Positions 1 through 6,631 of a DNA stretch of 37,408 bases are shown here, piece by piece (within the stretch, counting starts at the first letter, position 1; every line of letters begins with the position of its first letter). The notes beneath the pieces were generated by a model. That model made no database searches and was not told the DNA's origin. It was given only the letters and a program-made list of their open reading frames with translations. The position numbers were made by a program, and so were the translations under genes. Origin of the DNA: DASUZB01 sp036377075 (GTDB taxonomy: Bacteria; Actinomycetota; CALGFH01); assembly GCA_036377075.1 (NCBI GenBank), contig DASUZB010000210.1, positions 1 to 37,408 on the forward strand. Reading direction: 5' to 3'.

Positions 1-276
1 CCAGCTCGAACTGCGCCGTGGTCTCGACTCCGTCCACGGTCCAGGCGAACCGGATGGTGCGCTCGTCCACGTGCAGCACGCGCTGGTGCGGCTCGGCGCC
101 GTCCGGCGTGTAGCGGCCCCAGAACTCGTACTTGCCGGGCAACTGCACGTCGGCGTGCTCGGCCAGCCACACACGTAGCGCGGCCGGGTCGGTCAGCGCC
201 TCGTACACGACCTTGGGTGGGGCCGGAACGACCGCGCGCAGGCGCAGGTCACTCGGCGGTTGATGCGGTTCGGTCA
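1..276 (-). CDS. SRPBCC / AHSA1-like domain protein (3' end outside window)
   Basis: The 92 visible codons start at an ATG and run off the left edge. The N-terminal part reads like an AHSA1 (activator of Hsp90 ATPase homologue) SRPBCC domain: a short strand (LRAVVPAPP), then the typical helix VYEALTDPAALRVWL, then a W-G-R-Y strand and the F-A-W-T-V-D-G-V-E-T-T strand. The fold is a hydrophobic-cavity small-molecule binding domain, and the substrate cannot be inferred. The start lies 28 bp inside the end of the upstream ArsR-like gene, so the two are translationally coupled. ArsR-type regulator plus AHSA1 protein is a recurrent bacterial pairing. Family call is fairly secure; function is unknown. 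Confidence 0.8.
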
Positions 277-827
277 TCGGGATCTCCCTTCGGATAGCAG
301 GCGACGGCCAGACGGAACGCGTCGCCTTCGGCACCGCCGTAGCGGGTGAACAGGTCCTGCAGCGTCCGCTGCAGTTCGTCGAGGAACGCCTTGCGCTGCT
401 CCGGGCGTACCCGGATGTCCCCGGACACGCCGATCGAGGGCAGGTCGGGCCGGGTGAGGTCGAGCGCGGCGACGTCCGCCTGCACGTCCTCCATCAGGTC
501 CAGCAGGTAGCCCAGGCTGAGTCGGTCGCGGGTCTGGCGCAGCCCGATCCGGCCGACCAGGCGCGGGGACAGCCAGTAGGACCGGCCGGCCGCTTGGTAG
601 ATCCCCTCGTGGATGCCGCGCACCCGGCGCTCGGCCGCCTGGCGCACCAGGCCGGCCTCGAGCAGCCGTTTCACGTGGTAGTAGACCCGCTGCGGGGTCT
701 GGTCGAGCGCGACCGCAACCTCGGTGCACGACCGGGGCTCGGCGAGCTGCCGCAGCACTTCGATCCGCTGCGGCTTGAGCAGGGCCTCGGCCTGCTCGAT
801 CTGGTCGAGGTAGACGACGTCCCTCAT
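249..827 (-). CDS. ArsR-like winged-helix transcriptional regulator
   Basis: 192 aa. Residues about 10-75 form a winged helix: LKPQRIEVLRQLAE (helix 1), CTEVAVAL (helix 2), TPQRVYYHVKRLLEAGLV (recognition helix) and a basic wing. The remaining ~115 residues are a helical C-terminal extension, possibly for dimerisation or ligand binding, so the protein is longer than the classic ~100-aa ArsR repressors. No metal-binding Cys cluster is visible, so it is not an obvious metal sensor. The ATG at 827 has no Shine-Dalgarno and sits a few bases downstream of a probable -10, suggesting a nearly leaderless mRNA. It is the first gene of a two-gene unit with the SRPBCC gene. A palindrome overlapping its own promoter suggests autoregulation (inference). 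Confidence 0.85.
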   Translation of the reverse strand: MRDVVYLDQIEQAEALLKPQRIEVLRQLAEPRSCTEVAVALDQTPQRVYYHVKRLLEAGLVRQAAERRVRGIHEGIYQAAGRSYWLSPRLVGRIGLRQTRDRLSLGYLLDLMEDVQADVAALDLTRPDLPSIGVSGDIRVRPEQRKAFLDELQRTLQDLFTRYGGAEGDAFRLAVACYPKGDPDDRTASTAE

Positions 828-837
828 GACGAAAATG

Positions 838-866
838 AGTCTTTACGTAAAAGAAGTTTTTGTCAA
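838..866 (-). promoter_or_regulatory. Promoter of the ArsR-like gene with overlapping palindrome
   Basis: On the minus strand a consensus TTGACA (866-861) is followed after 17 bp by AAGACT (843-838), about 10 bp before the ATG at 827. The perfect 10-bp palindrome TTTACGTAAA (842-851) overlaps the 3' part of the spacer and the -10 edge. This AT-rich island stands out from its surroundings. A repressor bound there would block RNA polymerase, so it is a good candidate operator for the encoded regulator. The -10 match is modest (3/6). Confidence 0.55.
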
Positions 867-1008
867 TGCTCCTGGCGAGACCGGGCGTTCCTCCAGGTAC
901 GCCGAGAGCAGGGTGGTCCTGGCACCGTCACGGTCCTGGACGGCACCGACGTTCATGGTCACGCAGACTCGCCGACCAAGATCCAAAAACTTCTCAACAC
1001 GCTCCAGG

Positions 1009-1034
1009 GCGGCGGCCGGTGGACCGGCCGCCGC
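1009..1034 (-). terminator. Intrinsic terminator-like hairpin after the lipoprotein gene
   Basis: Perfect 12-bp arms (1009-1020 and 1023-1034) separated by only 2 nt lie 19 bp past the lipoprotein stop codon on the minus strand. A TTTTT run follows about 20 nt further on. The stem is almost pure G/C. The T run is not immediately adjacent, so termination efficiency is uncertain. The other ~200 bases between 828 and 1052 hold the promoter at 838-866 and nothing else I recognise. Confidence 0.55.
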
Positions 1035-1052
1035 GCCGTGAAGGGTGCCTCG

Positions 1053-1718
1053 CTAGCGGGCGACGTCGACCACGAGGTGGGTGACGTGGCTGCCGCTGTC
1101 GGGCACGACCAGCACGCGGAACGGGCGCTCGGAGCCGACGCCGAGCGCGAACGTGGTGACGTGCTCGAAGGTGCCCGCGAACCGCACCTCTTTCAGGACG
1201 GACTGTTGCCCGGCCAGCCGCTGGCCGAGCTGCCAGGGCGTGCGCCAGGGCTGGTGGCCCGACTCGCGGAAGTCCGGCGCCTGGATGGTCACCTGCAGGG
1301 CGGCGCCGCCGGCGACGTGGATCGGCTTGTCGGACGGGTCGGCGTGCACCAGCGGCACGTAGCGCACCTCGTAGCCGAGCTGGTTGGCGAGGCCGTTGAG
1401 GTCGAACACGACGCGGTCGTAGCGGTCGTGGCCGGCGGAGCGGACGTTGTAGATCTCCGTCGAGATGGGCGGGGCGTCCACGCCCTTCGGGTCGGTTCCC
1501 CACGGCGGGGCGCCGCCCCCCGTACCACGGGCGTCGGCCTGCTGGGTGGTGGCCGTCCGCGCCGCCGACGGGGTGGTGGTCGGGGCGACGGTGGTCGCGG
1601 TCGCCAGGGCGTTGGTACTGGGCTGGTCGGGTTGGCGGCTGCCGCAGGCGGCGAGGACGATGCCGGCCAGGAGTGCGGCGACGATCGAGGCGGTGACGAT
1701 CGAAGTGGTGCGACGCAT
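1053..1718 (-). CDS. AMIN-like domain lipoprotein
   Basis: 221 aa. I chose the ATG at 1718 because the product then begins with a lipoprotein signal: MRRTTS, a hydrophobic stretch and a lipobox ending L-A-A-C (Cys about residue 24), followed by a Ser/Thr/Ala-rich linker to about residue 85. The remaining part (EIYNVRSAGHDRYDRVVFDLNG ... HLVVDVAR) resembles the AMIN-like domain of actinobacterial lipoproteins: a beta-rich unit ending in a V-V-D-V strand. Predicted to be anchored on the outer face of the cytoplasmic membrane. AMIN domains usually bind envelope polymers; the ligand here is unknown. It is monocistronic, with a hairpin right after the stop. Confidence 0.8.
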   Translation of the reverse strand: MRRTTSIVTASIVAALLAGIVLAACGSRQPDQPSTNALATATTVAPTTTPSAARTATTQQADARGTGGGAPPWGTDPKGVDAPPISTEIYNVRSAGHDRYDRVVFDLNGLANQLGYEVRYVPLVHADPSDKPIHVAGGAALQVTIQAPDFRESGHQPWRTPWQLGQRLAGQQSVLKEVRFAGTFEHVTTFALGVGSERPFRVLVVPDSGSHVTHLVVDVAR

Positions 1719-1808
1719 GGTGCTCAGCCCCCTCGGACTCCCGACCTGGCGCGTCCCAGGACCTGGTGGAGTCCACGGTGGCAATCATCGGCCGAGCCGG
1801 TCACGAAT

Positions 1809-1852
1809 CCCGATCGGGCAGGTGTCGGCGCCATCCCCGATCGACCTCGATC
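1809..1852. repeat. Nested palindromes between lipoprotein and DUF2461 genes
   Basis: CCCGATCGGG (1809-1818) is a perfect palindrome, and GATCGA-CC-TCGATC (1839-1852) is a second. CGATCGGG (1811-1818) can also pair with CCCGATCG (1836-1843) to form an 8-bp stem. They lie ~90 bp upstream of the lipoprotein start and ~60 bp past the DUF2461 stop (both genes minus), so they could be a terminator for one or an operator for the other. No T run follows. Confidence 0.35.
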
Positions 1853-1913
1853 CCGTCACGAAGAGCAGGCGGGCTGGTCACGGGCCTGATCCGGGCGGCC
1901 TGGCCGAGCCGGA

Positions 1914-2600
1914 TCAGAACGGGGCCTCGACCGCGTCGCAGAGGAAGCGCATCAGCGGCACGGCGTCCTGGCACAGGCGCGCGTACTCTTCGACGAAGCC
2001 GGGCGCGAGCACGGCGGACTCGGTGAGCATGGCCACGCCGATGAAGTCCTTGCGCTTGAGGTCGGCGATCATCGGGTGCTCGGGGTCGTAGCCGCGTGGC
2101 GGCCGCACCAGCGAGTCGCCGTCGAGCTTGAACGCGGCCGCGAACGGGCCGCGGTGGACGGCGTCGGCCCACCCGTCCGGGTCGGCCACGATGGCGTCGC
2201 GGACCCTCGCCAGCTCGCCGCCGTGCGGGTGCCACATGCCGCAGGCGGCGAACACCTCGCCCGGCTCCAGGTGGAGGTAGTAGCCGGGCGCGTGGACGTC
2301 GGCGGCCTGCTGGTGGCGGAAGCTGAGGCCGACGTTGGTCTTGTACGGCGTCTTGTCCCGGGCGAAGCGCGTGTCGCGCTGGATGCGGAACAGCGACCCG
2401 CCGACCGGGCGAGCCTCGGCCGTCATGTGCGGGCTGATGCGCCGCAGGTGCGGGGCGAACTCGGTGACGAAGGCGAGCGCCGGCTCCTGGACGTCGTCCT
2501 CGTAGCGCCGCCGGTTGGCCTTGAACCAGGCCCGGTCGTTGTGCTCGGCGAGGTCTTCGAGGAACGAGAACAGGGCGGGGGAGAAGCTCGTCGCTGCCAT
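1914..2600 (-). CDS. DUF2461 family protein
   Basis: 228 aa, close to full length for DUF2461 (TIGR02453). Diagnostic stretches: FLEDLAEHNDRAWFKANRRRYE at the N-terminus, then FRIQRDTRFARDKTPYKTN, then a YYLHLEPGEVFAACGMWHP strand region, and KRKDFIGVAMLTE late in the protein. The biochemical function of the family is not known. The ATG at 2600 lacks a clear ribosome-binding site, but it gives the usual family N-terminus. It lies 35 bp downstream of the aldo/keto reductase gene on the same strand and may be co-transcribed with it. Confidence 0.88.
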   Translation of the reverse strand: MAATSFSPALFSFLEDLAEHNDRAWFKANRRRYEDDVQEPALAFVTEFAPHLRRISPHMTAEARPVGGSLFRIQRDTRFARDKTPYKTNVGLSFRHQQAADVHAPGYYLHLEPGEVFAACGMWHPHGGELARVRDAIVADPDGWADAVHRGPFAAAFKLDGDSLVRPPRGYDPEHPMIADLKRKDFIGVAMLTESAVLAPGFVEEYARLCQDAVPLMRFLCDAVEAPF

Positions 2601-2635
2601 GGGGCTGATTCTTACCACACCGGCGTGACCCCCGG

Positions 2636-3508
2636 TCAGAACGGCATGTCGACGAAGGGAGAGCTGTAGTTGGCGGCGGCGGCGAGGACCTCCTCGGCCT
2701 GGGCGGCGCTCTGCTCGGCGGCGTGGCGCTCCGCCTCGACCAGCAGGGGCAGCAGGCGCACGTCGCCCGGCGTGGCGATGCCGGTGACCTCGGGATGCGA
2801 CAGCACCCAGGCGACCGCGGCGGTGATCCGCTCCTGGTCGCCGAACGGCTCGTACCAGGTGGTGTACTGGTGCTCGCCCTCGGCCGGCCAGTTCCGGCGC
2901 GACGCCGTCTTGATGATCATCAGGCCCACGTCCTGCGCCTGCGCCTCGGCCACCAGCGCCTGGTAGTCGCGCAGGTAGGCGGGGTCGCGGCCGAGCACGT
3001 AGTTGAGCGGGGTCAGCACCGTCTCGAACGGGAACCGCCGCAGCGCCTCGCGGTGGGTCGCCGGCGCCTCGTGCCCGTGGCCGGTGATGCCGATCGCGCC
3101 GGCGAGGCCCTCGTCCCGCGCGCGGACCGCCGCCTCGAGCGACCCGCCCGTGCCGGTGGCCCGGTCCAGGTCGGCGAGGTCGCCGACGGCGTGGAGCTGG
3201 ATCAGGTCGACGTGGTCGGTCTGCAGCCGCTCCAGGCTGTGGTTGATCTGCGCCCAGGCGCCCTCGGCCTCGCGCACGTGGGTCTTGGTCGCCAGGAAGA
3301 TGCGCCCGCGGATGCGCGGCATCCACGGGCCCAGCCGCAGCTCCGCGTCGCCGTAGCCGGCGGCGACGTCGAAGTGGTTGATGCCGGCGTCGAGGGCGAG
3401 CTGGACGGAGCGGTCGGCGACCTCCTGGTCGACCTCGCTGAGCGCCGCCGCGCCGTAGATGAGCACCGAGCTGGAGTGGCCGAGGCGGCCGAGCCTGCGT
3501 TGCTGCAC
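2636..3508 (-). CDS. Aldo/keto reductase
   Basis: 290 aa, NADPH-dependent (alpha/beta)8 oxidoreductase of the AKR superfamily. The catalytic tetrad is visible: Asp47 and Tyr52 in FDVAAGYGDAE, Lys75 in ATKTH and His106 in LIQLHAV. The GTG at 3508 is favoured because a strong GGAGGAA lies 6 bp upstream and the product starts in the usual way (QQRRLGRLG). The last ~40 residues replace the long C-terminal loops of many AKRs with an Ala/Glu-rich helix. The substrate cannot be inferred. Likely cytoplasmic, possibly in one unit with the DUF2461 gene; insulated from the upstream GGT gene by a hairpin at 3600-3626. Confidence 0.9.
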   Translation of the reverse strand: MQQRRLGRLGHSSSVLIYGAAALSEVDQEVADRSVQLALDAGINHFDVAAGYGDAELRLGPWMPRIRGRIFLATKTHVREAEGAWAQINHSLERLQTDHVDLIQLHAVGDLADLDRATGTGGSLEAAVRARDEGLAGAIGITGHGHEAPATHREALRRFPFETVLTPLNYVLGRDPAYLRDYQALVAEAQAQDVGLMIIKTASRRNWPAEGEHQYTTWYEPFGDQERITAAVAWVLSHPEVTGIATPGDVRLLPLLVEAERHAAEQSAAQAEEVLAAAANYSSPFVDMPF

Positions 3509-3599
3509 GGGTTCCTCCCTCTCACCGGGTGGCCGGTCGGGCGCTTCCGGCCGCAGCGTACCCACCGGCGCCAGCGGCGAGACCGAGCGGCGCGGTAAA

Positions 3600-3626
3600 G
3601 GGCCGACACCCGCGAGGTGCCGGCCC
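3600..3626 (-). terminator. Terminator-like hairpin between GGT and AKR genes
   Basis: Arms 3600-3610 and 3616-3626 with a 5-nt loop. As minus-strand RNA all 11 pairs form (one G-U), followed at once by UUU-ACC. It lies ~210 bp after the GGT stop and upstream of the AKR gene, so it separates the two minus-strand units. The rest of the 326-bp gap (3509-3834) contains only a doubtful small plus-strand ORF. Confidence 0.55.
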
Positions 3627-3637
3627 CCGGCCCTGTG

Positions 3638-3808
3638 ATGAAGACCCTCATCCCGGCGACCCCCCTGCAGGTGTGGCTGACCACCCAGGCGCTGCGGCTG
3701 GTGCCGCGGCTGCCCGCGACCCTGCAGCGGAGGCTCTCCCCCTTCCAGGGACGGCCGGCCCGGGCGCTCGAGGCGGTGAGCTTGAAGCGGTACGAGCCAC
3801 CGGCCTGA
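3638..3808 (+). CDS. Small hypothetical ORF (doubtful)
   Basis: 56 codons from an ATG at 3638 (a GTG at 3617 would add 7 codons). The product is basic, with a hydrophobic start and repeated Leu-Arg-Pro patterns (LRLVPRLP, LQRRLSPFQGRPARAL). I recognise no domain; it could be the C-terminal remnant of a longer protein. It sits antisense in the GGT-AKR gap, right behind the hairpin, with no clear ribosome-binding site. In DNA this GC-rich, a 56-codon ORF can arise by chance. Confidence 0.2.
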   Translation: MKTLIPATPLQVWLTTQALRLVPRLPATLQRRLSPFQGRPARALEAVSLKRYEPPA

Positions 3809-3834
3809 CCGGCGCGCCGCTGGCGTCCGGACCC

Positions 3835-5652
3835 TCAGCGGCCCGCGGCGTAGCCCTGGCGGCCGCGGGGGTTGGCGGCGGCGAGGAGGAAGCCGCTGGC
3901 AGGGTCGCGGCCGACGGCGCACATGCGGCCGAGCGACCAGCCGTCGACCACCTCGACGTCGTGGCCGCGGGCGCGGAGGCCCGCCACCGTCGCGTCGCCG
4001 ACGCGCTCCTCCACCACCACCCGGCCGGGGCGGGCCTCGCGGGGGTAGAACGAGCTGGGGAAGTGCTCGGTGTGGAAGCCGGGCGCGTCGATCGCCTGCT
4101 GCAGGTCGAGGCCGAAGTGCAGGTGCCAGAGGAACCAGTGGAGCGACCACTGGTCCTGCTGGTCGCCGCCGGGGGTGCCGAAGGCGAGCCACGGCTCGCC
4201 GTCGCGCAGCGCCAGGCTCGGGCTCAGGGTGGTGCGCGGGCGCTTGCCGCCGGCGAGCGAGCTCGGCAGCCCCTCGGCGAGCCAGAACATCTGGCCGCGG
4301 GTGCCGAGGCAGAAGCCGAGCTCGGGGATGGTCGGGGAGCTCTGCAGCCAGCCGCCGCTGGGGGTGCACGCCACCATGTTGCCGTGGCGGTCGGCGACGG
4401 CGACGTGGCAGGTGTCGCGCGCGACCGGCTCCTCGGCGGCCAGGGTCGGCTCGCCGGTCGCGGCGTCCGCGCCGGCCGGCTCGCGCCACGGCGCCGCCAG
4501 CACCGCCGGGGGCAGCAGCGGCGCGCGGCCGTCCACCGACCCCGGCCGCAGCTCCGTCGAGGCCTCCGCGCCGACCAGCGCCCGGCGTCGCTCGGCGTAG
4601 GCACCCTCGAGCAGGCCGGCGAGCGGCACGTCGACGAAGTCCGGGTCGCCGTACCACGCCTCCCGGTCGGCGAAGGCGAGCTTGGCGCACTCGACCACGG
4701 TGTGGAGGTGGTCGGCGCCGCCCGGTTCCATCGCCCCGAGGTCGAAGCCGGCGAGCAGGCCGAGCTGCTGCAGGAACACCGGGCCCTGGCCCCACGGCCC
4801 GGTCTTGCAGACGCGCACGCCGTGGTAGTCGAGCACCGCCGGCTGCTCGAAGCGGGCGCGCCAGCGGGCCAGGTCCGCACCGGTCAGCAGGCCGTGGTGG
4901 TGGCGGCCGGTCACGTCCAGCACCGGCGGCCCGGTGGCGAAGCGGTCGATCGCCTCGGCGACGAAGCCCTGGTAGAACGCGGCCCGCGCCGCCTCGATCT
5001 GGCCGTCGCGGTCGGCCGAGGCCGCCTCGGCCTCGGCCAGCAGCCGCCGCCAGGTGGCCGCGAGCGCCGGGTTGCGCAGCCGCCCGCCCGGGCGCGGCAG
5101 CCCGCCGCCGAGCCACAGCTCGGCCGAGCTGGTCCACTCCTCGCGGAACAGCTCCTCGACCCGGGCGACGGTCGTGGCGATCCGCGGCACCACCGGGTAG
5201 CCGCCATCGGCGTAGCCGATGGCGGCGTCGAGCGCCTCGCGCAGCCGGATGGTGCCGAGCTCGGCGAGCAGCAGCAGCCAGCCGCCGAAGGCGCCGGGCA
5301 CGCAGGCGGGAAGCAGGCCGCTGCCCGGCACCAGCTCCAGGCCGAGGCCGCGCAGGCGGGCGATGCTCGCCGCCGCCGGCGCCGGGCCCTGGCCGTCGAC
5401 CACCATGACCCGCCCGCGCTCGGCGCTGTAGAGCACCATCGGGACCTCGCCGCCGGGCCCGTTCAGGTGCGGCTCGACCACCTGCAGCACGAAGCCGGCC
5501 GCGACCGCGGCGTCGAAGGCGTTGCCGCCCCGCTCCAGCACCGCCATGCCCGCGGCCGAGGCGAGCCAGTGGGTCGAGGACACCATGCCGAAGGTGCCCC
5601 GCAGCTCCGGCCTGGTGCCGAACGTCACCGGTTGCCTACGCACGCTGAGCAC
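3835..5652 (-). CDS. Gamma-glutamyltransferase family Ntn-hydrolase
   Basis: 605 aa, the usual size for GGT, which transfers or hydrolyses gamma-glutamyl groups (for example from glutathione or gamma-glutamyl amides). GGTs self-cleave before a Thr that becomes the N-terminus of the small subunit; here Thr414 in ARDTCHVAVADRHGN fits. The SS pair (LPSSLAGGKRPRTTLSPSL, about 463-480) and oxyanion GG (FGTPGGDQQDQW, about 491-502) are present. The DQQDQW extension marks a subfamily distinct from E. coli GgtA. The N-terminus shows no signal peptide, unlike secreted GGTs, so it is predicted cytoplasmic. The start is a GTG at 5652, with another GTG at 5643 possible; the ribosome-binding site is weak. 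Not obviously in an operon. Confidence 0.9.
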   Translation of the reverse strand: MLSVRRQPVTFGTRPELRGTFGMVSSTHWLASAAGMAVLERGGNAFDAAVAAGFVLQVVEPHLNGPGGEVPMVLYSAERGRVMVVDGQGPAPAAASIARLRGLGLELVPGSGLLPACVPGAFGGWLLLLAELGTIRLREALDAAIGYADGGYPVVPRIATTVARVEELFREEWTSSAELWLGGGLPRPGGRLRNPALAATWRRLLAEAEAASADRDGQIEAARAAFYQGFVAEAIDRFATGPPVLDVTGRHHHGLLTGADLARWRARFEQPAVLDYHGVRVCKTGPWGQGPVFLQQLGLLAGFDLGAMEPGGADHLHTVVECAKLAFADREAWYGDPDFVDVPLAGLLEGAYAERRRALVGAEASTELRPGSVDGRAPLLPPAVLAAPWREPAGADAATGEPTLAAEEPVARDTCHVAVADRHGNMVACTPSGGWLQSSPTIPELGFCLGTRGQMFWLAEGLPSSLAGGKRPRTTLSPSLALRDGEPWLAFGTPGGDQQDQWSLHWFLWHLHFGLDLQQAIDAPGFHTEHFPSSFYPREARPGRVVVEERVGDATVAGLRARGHDVEVVDGWSLGRMCAVGRDPASGFLLAAANPRGRQGYAAGR

Positions 5653-5718
5653 TGTTTACCGCCTGCGGCGCTCGGAAACCAGCGTGCCGCGGGTTCGCCG
5701 GGCGCGATCCTCGGCGTG

Positions 5719-5724
5719 CATGAT
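5719..5724 (+). promoter_or_regulatory. Possible -10 element of a leaderless DinB transcript
   Basis: CATGAT (4/6 match to TATAAT) ends 6 bp before the DinB ATG at 5731, and that ATG has no Shine-Dalgarno. This spacing would put transcription initiation at or next to the A of the start codon. No good -35 is seen. Confidence 0.25.
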
Positions 5725-5730
5725 GGCGGC

Positions 5731-6246
5731 ATGACGACCACCTGGACCGCACCGGCGGTCGCGCGCCCCGAGGGACCGCTGACCGGCGCCGAGCGCCCCA
5801 TGCTGCAGGGCTTCCTCGACTGGCACCGCGCCACCCTGTTGCACAAGTGCACGGGACTGACCGGGGAGCAGCTCGCCGAGCGCAGCGTGCCGCCCTCGAC
5901 CCTCTCGCTGCTCGGGCTGCTCCGCCACCTGGCCAAGGTCGAGCGCGCCTGGTTCCGCCGTCGCTTCGCCGGCGAGCCGGTCGAGGACGCCTTCCCGCTC
6001 GGGCGGGACGTCGATTTCGACGAGCTCGACCCACGGGCCGCCGAGGCCGACTACGCCCGCTTCGTGGAGGAGTGCCGGCTCGCCGACGCCGCCGTCGCCG
6101 GCGCCTCGCTCGACGACACCTTCGTCCTGGACGGCGAGGAGCACTCGCTGCGCCTGGTCTACCTCCACATGATCCAGGAGTACGCGCGCCACAACGGGCA
6201 TGCCGACCTGCTACGCCAGCGCGTCGACGGGGTCACCGGCGCCTGA
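5731..6246 (+). CDS. DinB family protein (DUF664-like)
   Basis: 171 aa four-helix-bundle protein of the DinB/DUF664 superfamily. Key signals: GFLDWHRATLLHKCTGLTGEQLAERSVPPSTLSLLGLLRHLAKVERAWF in segments at residues 20-75, and YLHMIQEYARHNGHADLLRQ near the C-terminus. The conserved His residues (LLRHL, EYARHNGHAD) are the likely metal ligands of the family. In actinobacteria this group is often annotated as mycothiol-dependent maleylpyruvate isomerase-like or S-transferase-like. The specific reaction is unknown. The ATG at 5731 has no ribosome-binding site and may be leaderless. The gene stands alone between divergent GGT and the protease pair. Confidence 0.88.
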   Translation: MTTTWTAPAVARPEGPLTGAERPMLQGFLDWHRATLLHKCTGLTGEQLAERSVPPSTLSLLGLLRHLAKVERAWFRRRFAGEPVEDAFPLGRDVDFDELDPRAAEADYARFVEECRLADAAVAGASLDDTFVLDGEEHSLRLVYLHMIQEYARHNGHADLLRQRVDGVTGA

Positions 6247-6302
6247 CGGCGACCACCACCCGGCATCGGGCGAAATTCTTAGGTCGATCGAAGTAGAAAT
6301 AC

Positions 6303-6308
6303 TTGACA
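6303..6308 (+). promoter_or_regulatory. Consensus -35 hexamer upstream of the TTG-started pair
   Basis: TTGACA sits in the only AT-rich patch (about 6270-6310) before the 77-aa gene. The region 17 bp downstream (GAGCAT) is a poor -10, so the exact promoter is uncertain; the hexamer is 52 bp from the TTG start. Confidence 0.3.
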
Positions 6309-6359
6309 AGATGCCCGAGCACCTTGAGCATCGTGAGGCCGATCACGGAGGTGAGTCAT

Positions 6360-6593
6360 TTGACCACGCTGCGTGAGGTACGCCAGCGGCACGAGCCGGC
6401 GCTGCTGGCGCTGCCCAACGTCGTGGGGGTCTCCGACGAGACCGTGGACGGCCGGGACGTGATCCTCGTCCTGGTGAGCCGCAAGGTACCGGTGCGGGAG
6501 CTCGCACCAGGGGAGGTGGTCCCAGAGGAGCTGGAGGGCTTTCCGACCGAGGTGGTCGAGATCGGTACGCCGACGGCGCCGCCGTCCGGCTGA
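6360..6593 (+). CDS. 77-aa protein sharing the N-terminal domain of the adjacent protease
   Basis: I place the start at the TTG at 6360 because CGGAGGTGAG lies at the right distance upstream; the in-frame GTG at 6351 would overlap that site. The protein has one recognisable unit: LPNVVGV at 18-24, a strand DVILVLVSRKV at 33-43, a hinge with VPEELEG, and PTEVVEIGT at 62-70. The following protease carries the same order at residues 42-97 (IPNVVGF, ALLVFVEQKV, VPSEIGG, PTDVVPVGT). It is therefore a free-standing copy of the protease's N-terminal domain and could act as its inhibitor, chaperone or substrate adaptor (inference). Separated from the protease by 38 bp; surely one transcript. Confidence 0.75.
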   Translation: MTTLREVRQRHEPALLALPNVVGVSDETVDGRDVILVLVSRKVPVRELAPGEVVPEELEGFPTEVVEIGTPTAPPSG

Positions 6594-6631
6594 CAACCCG
6601 TCAACGCAGCGCCAACCAGGGGGGCAAGACA

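Noticed and set aside
826..1041. 71-codon plus-strand ORF next to the ArsR-like gene
   Set aside because: Starts inside the ArsR promoter, has no recognisable domain and runs through the terminator hairpin.
594..1889. 431-codon plus-strand frame over the ArsR-like and lipoprotein genes
   Set aside because: Antisense shadow of two minus-strand genes with clear motifs; no ribosome-binding site and no domain.
3529..6246. 905-codon plus-strand frame opposite GGT
   Set aside because: An antisense reading of GGT with low-complexity composition; only the last 171 codons are a real gene (DinB).
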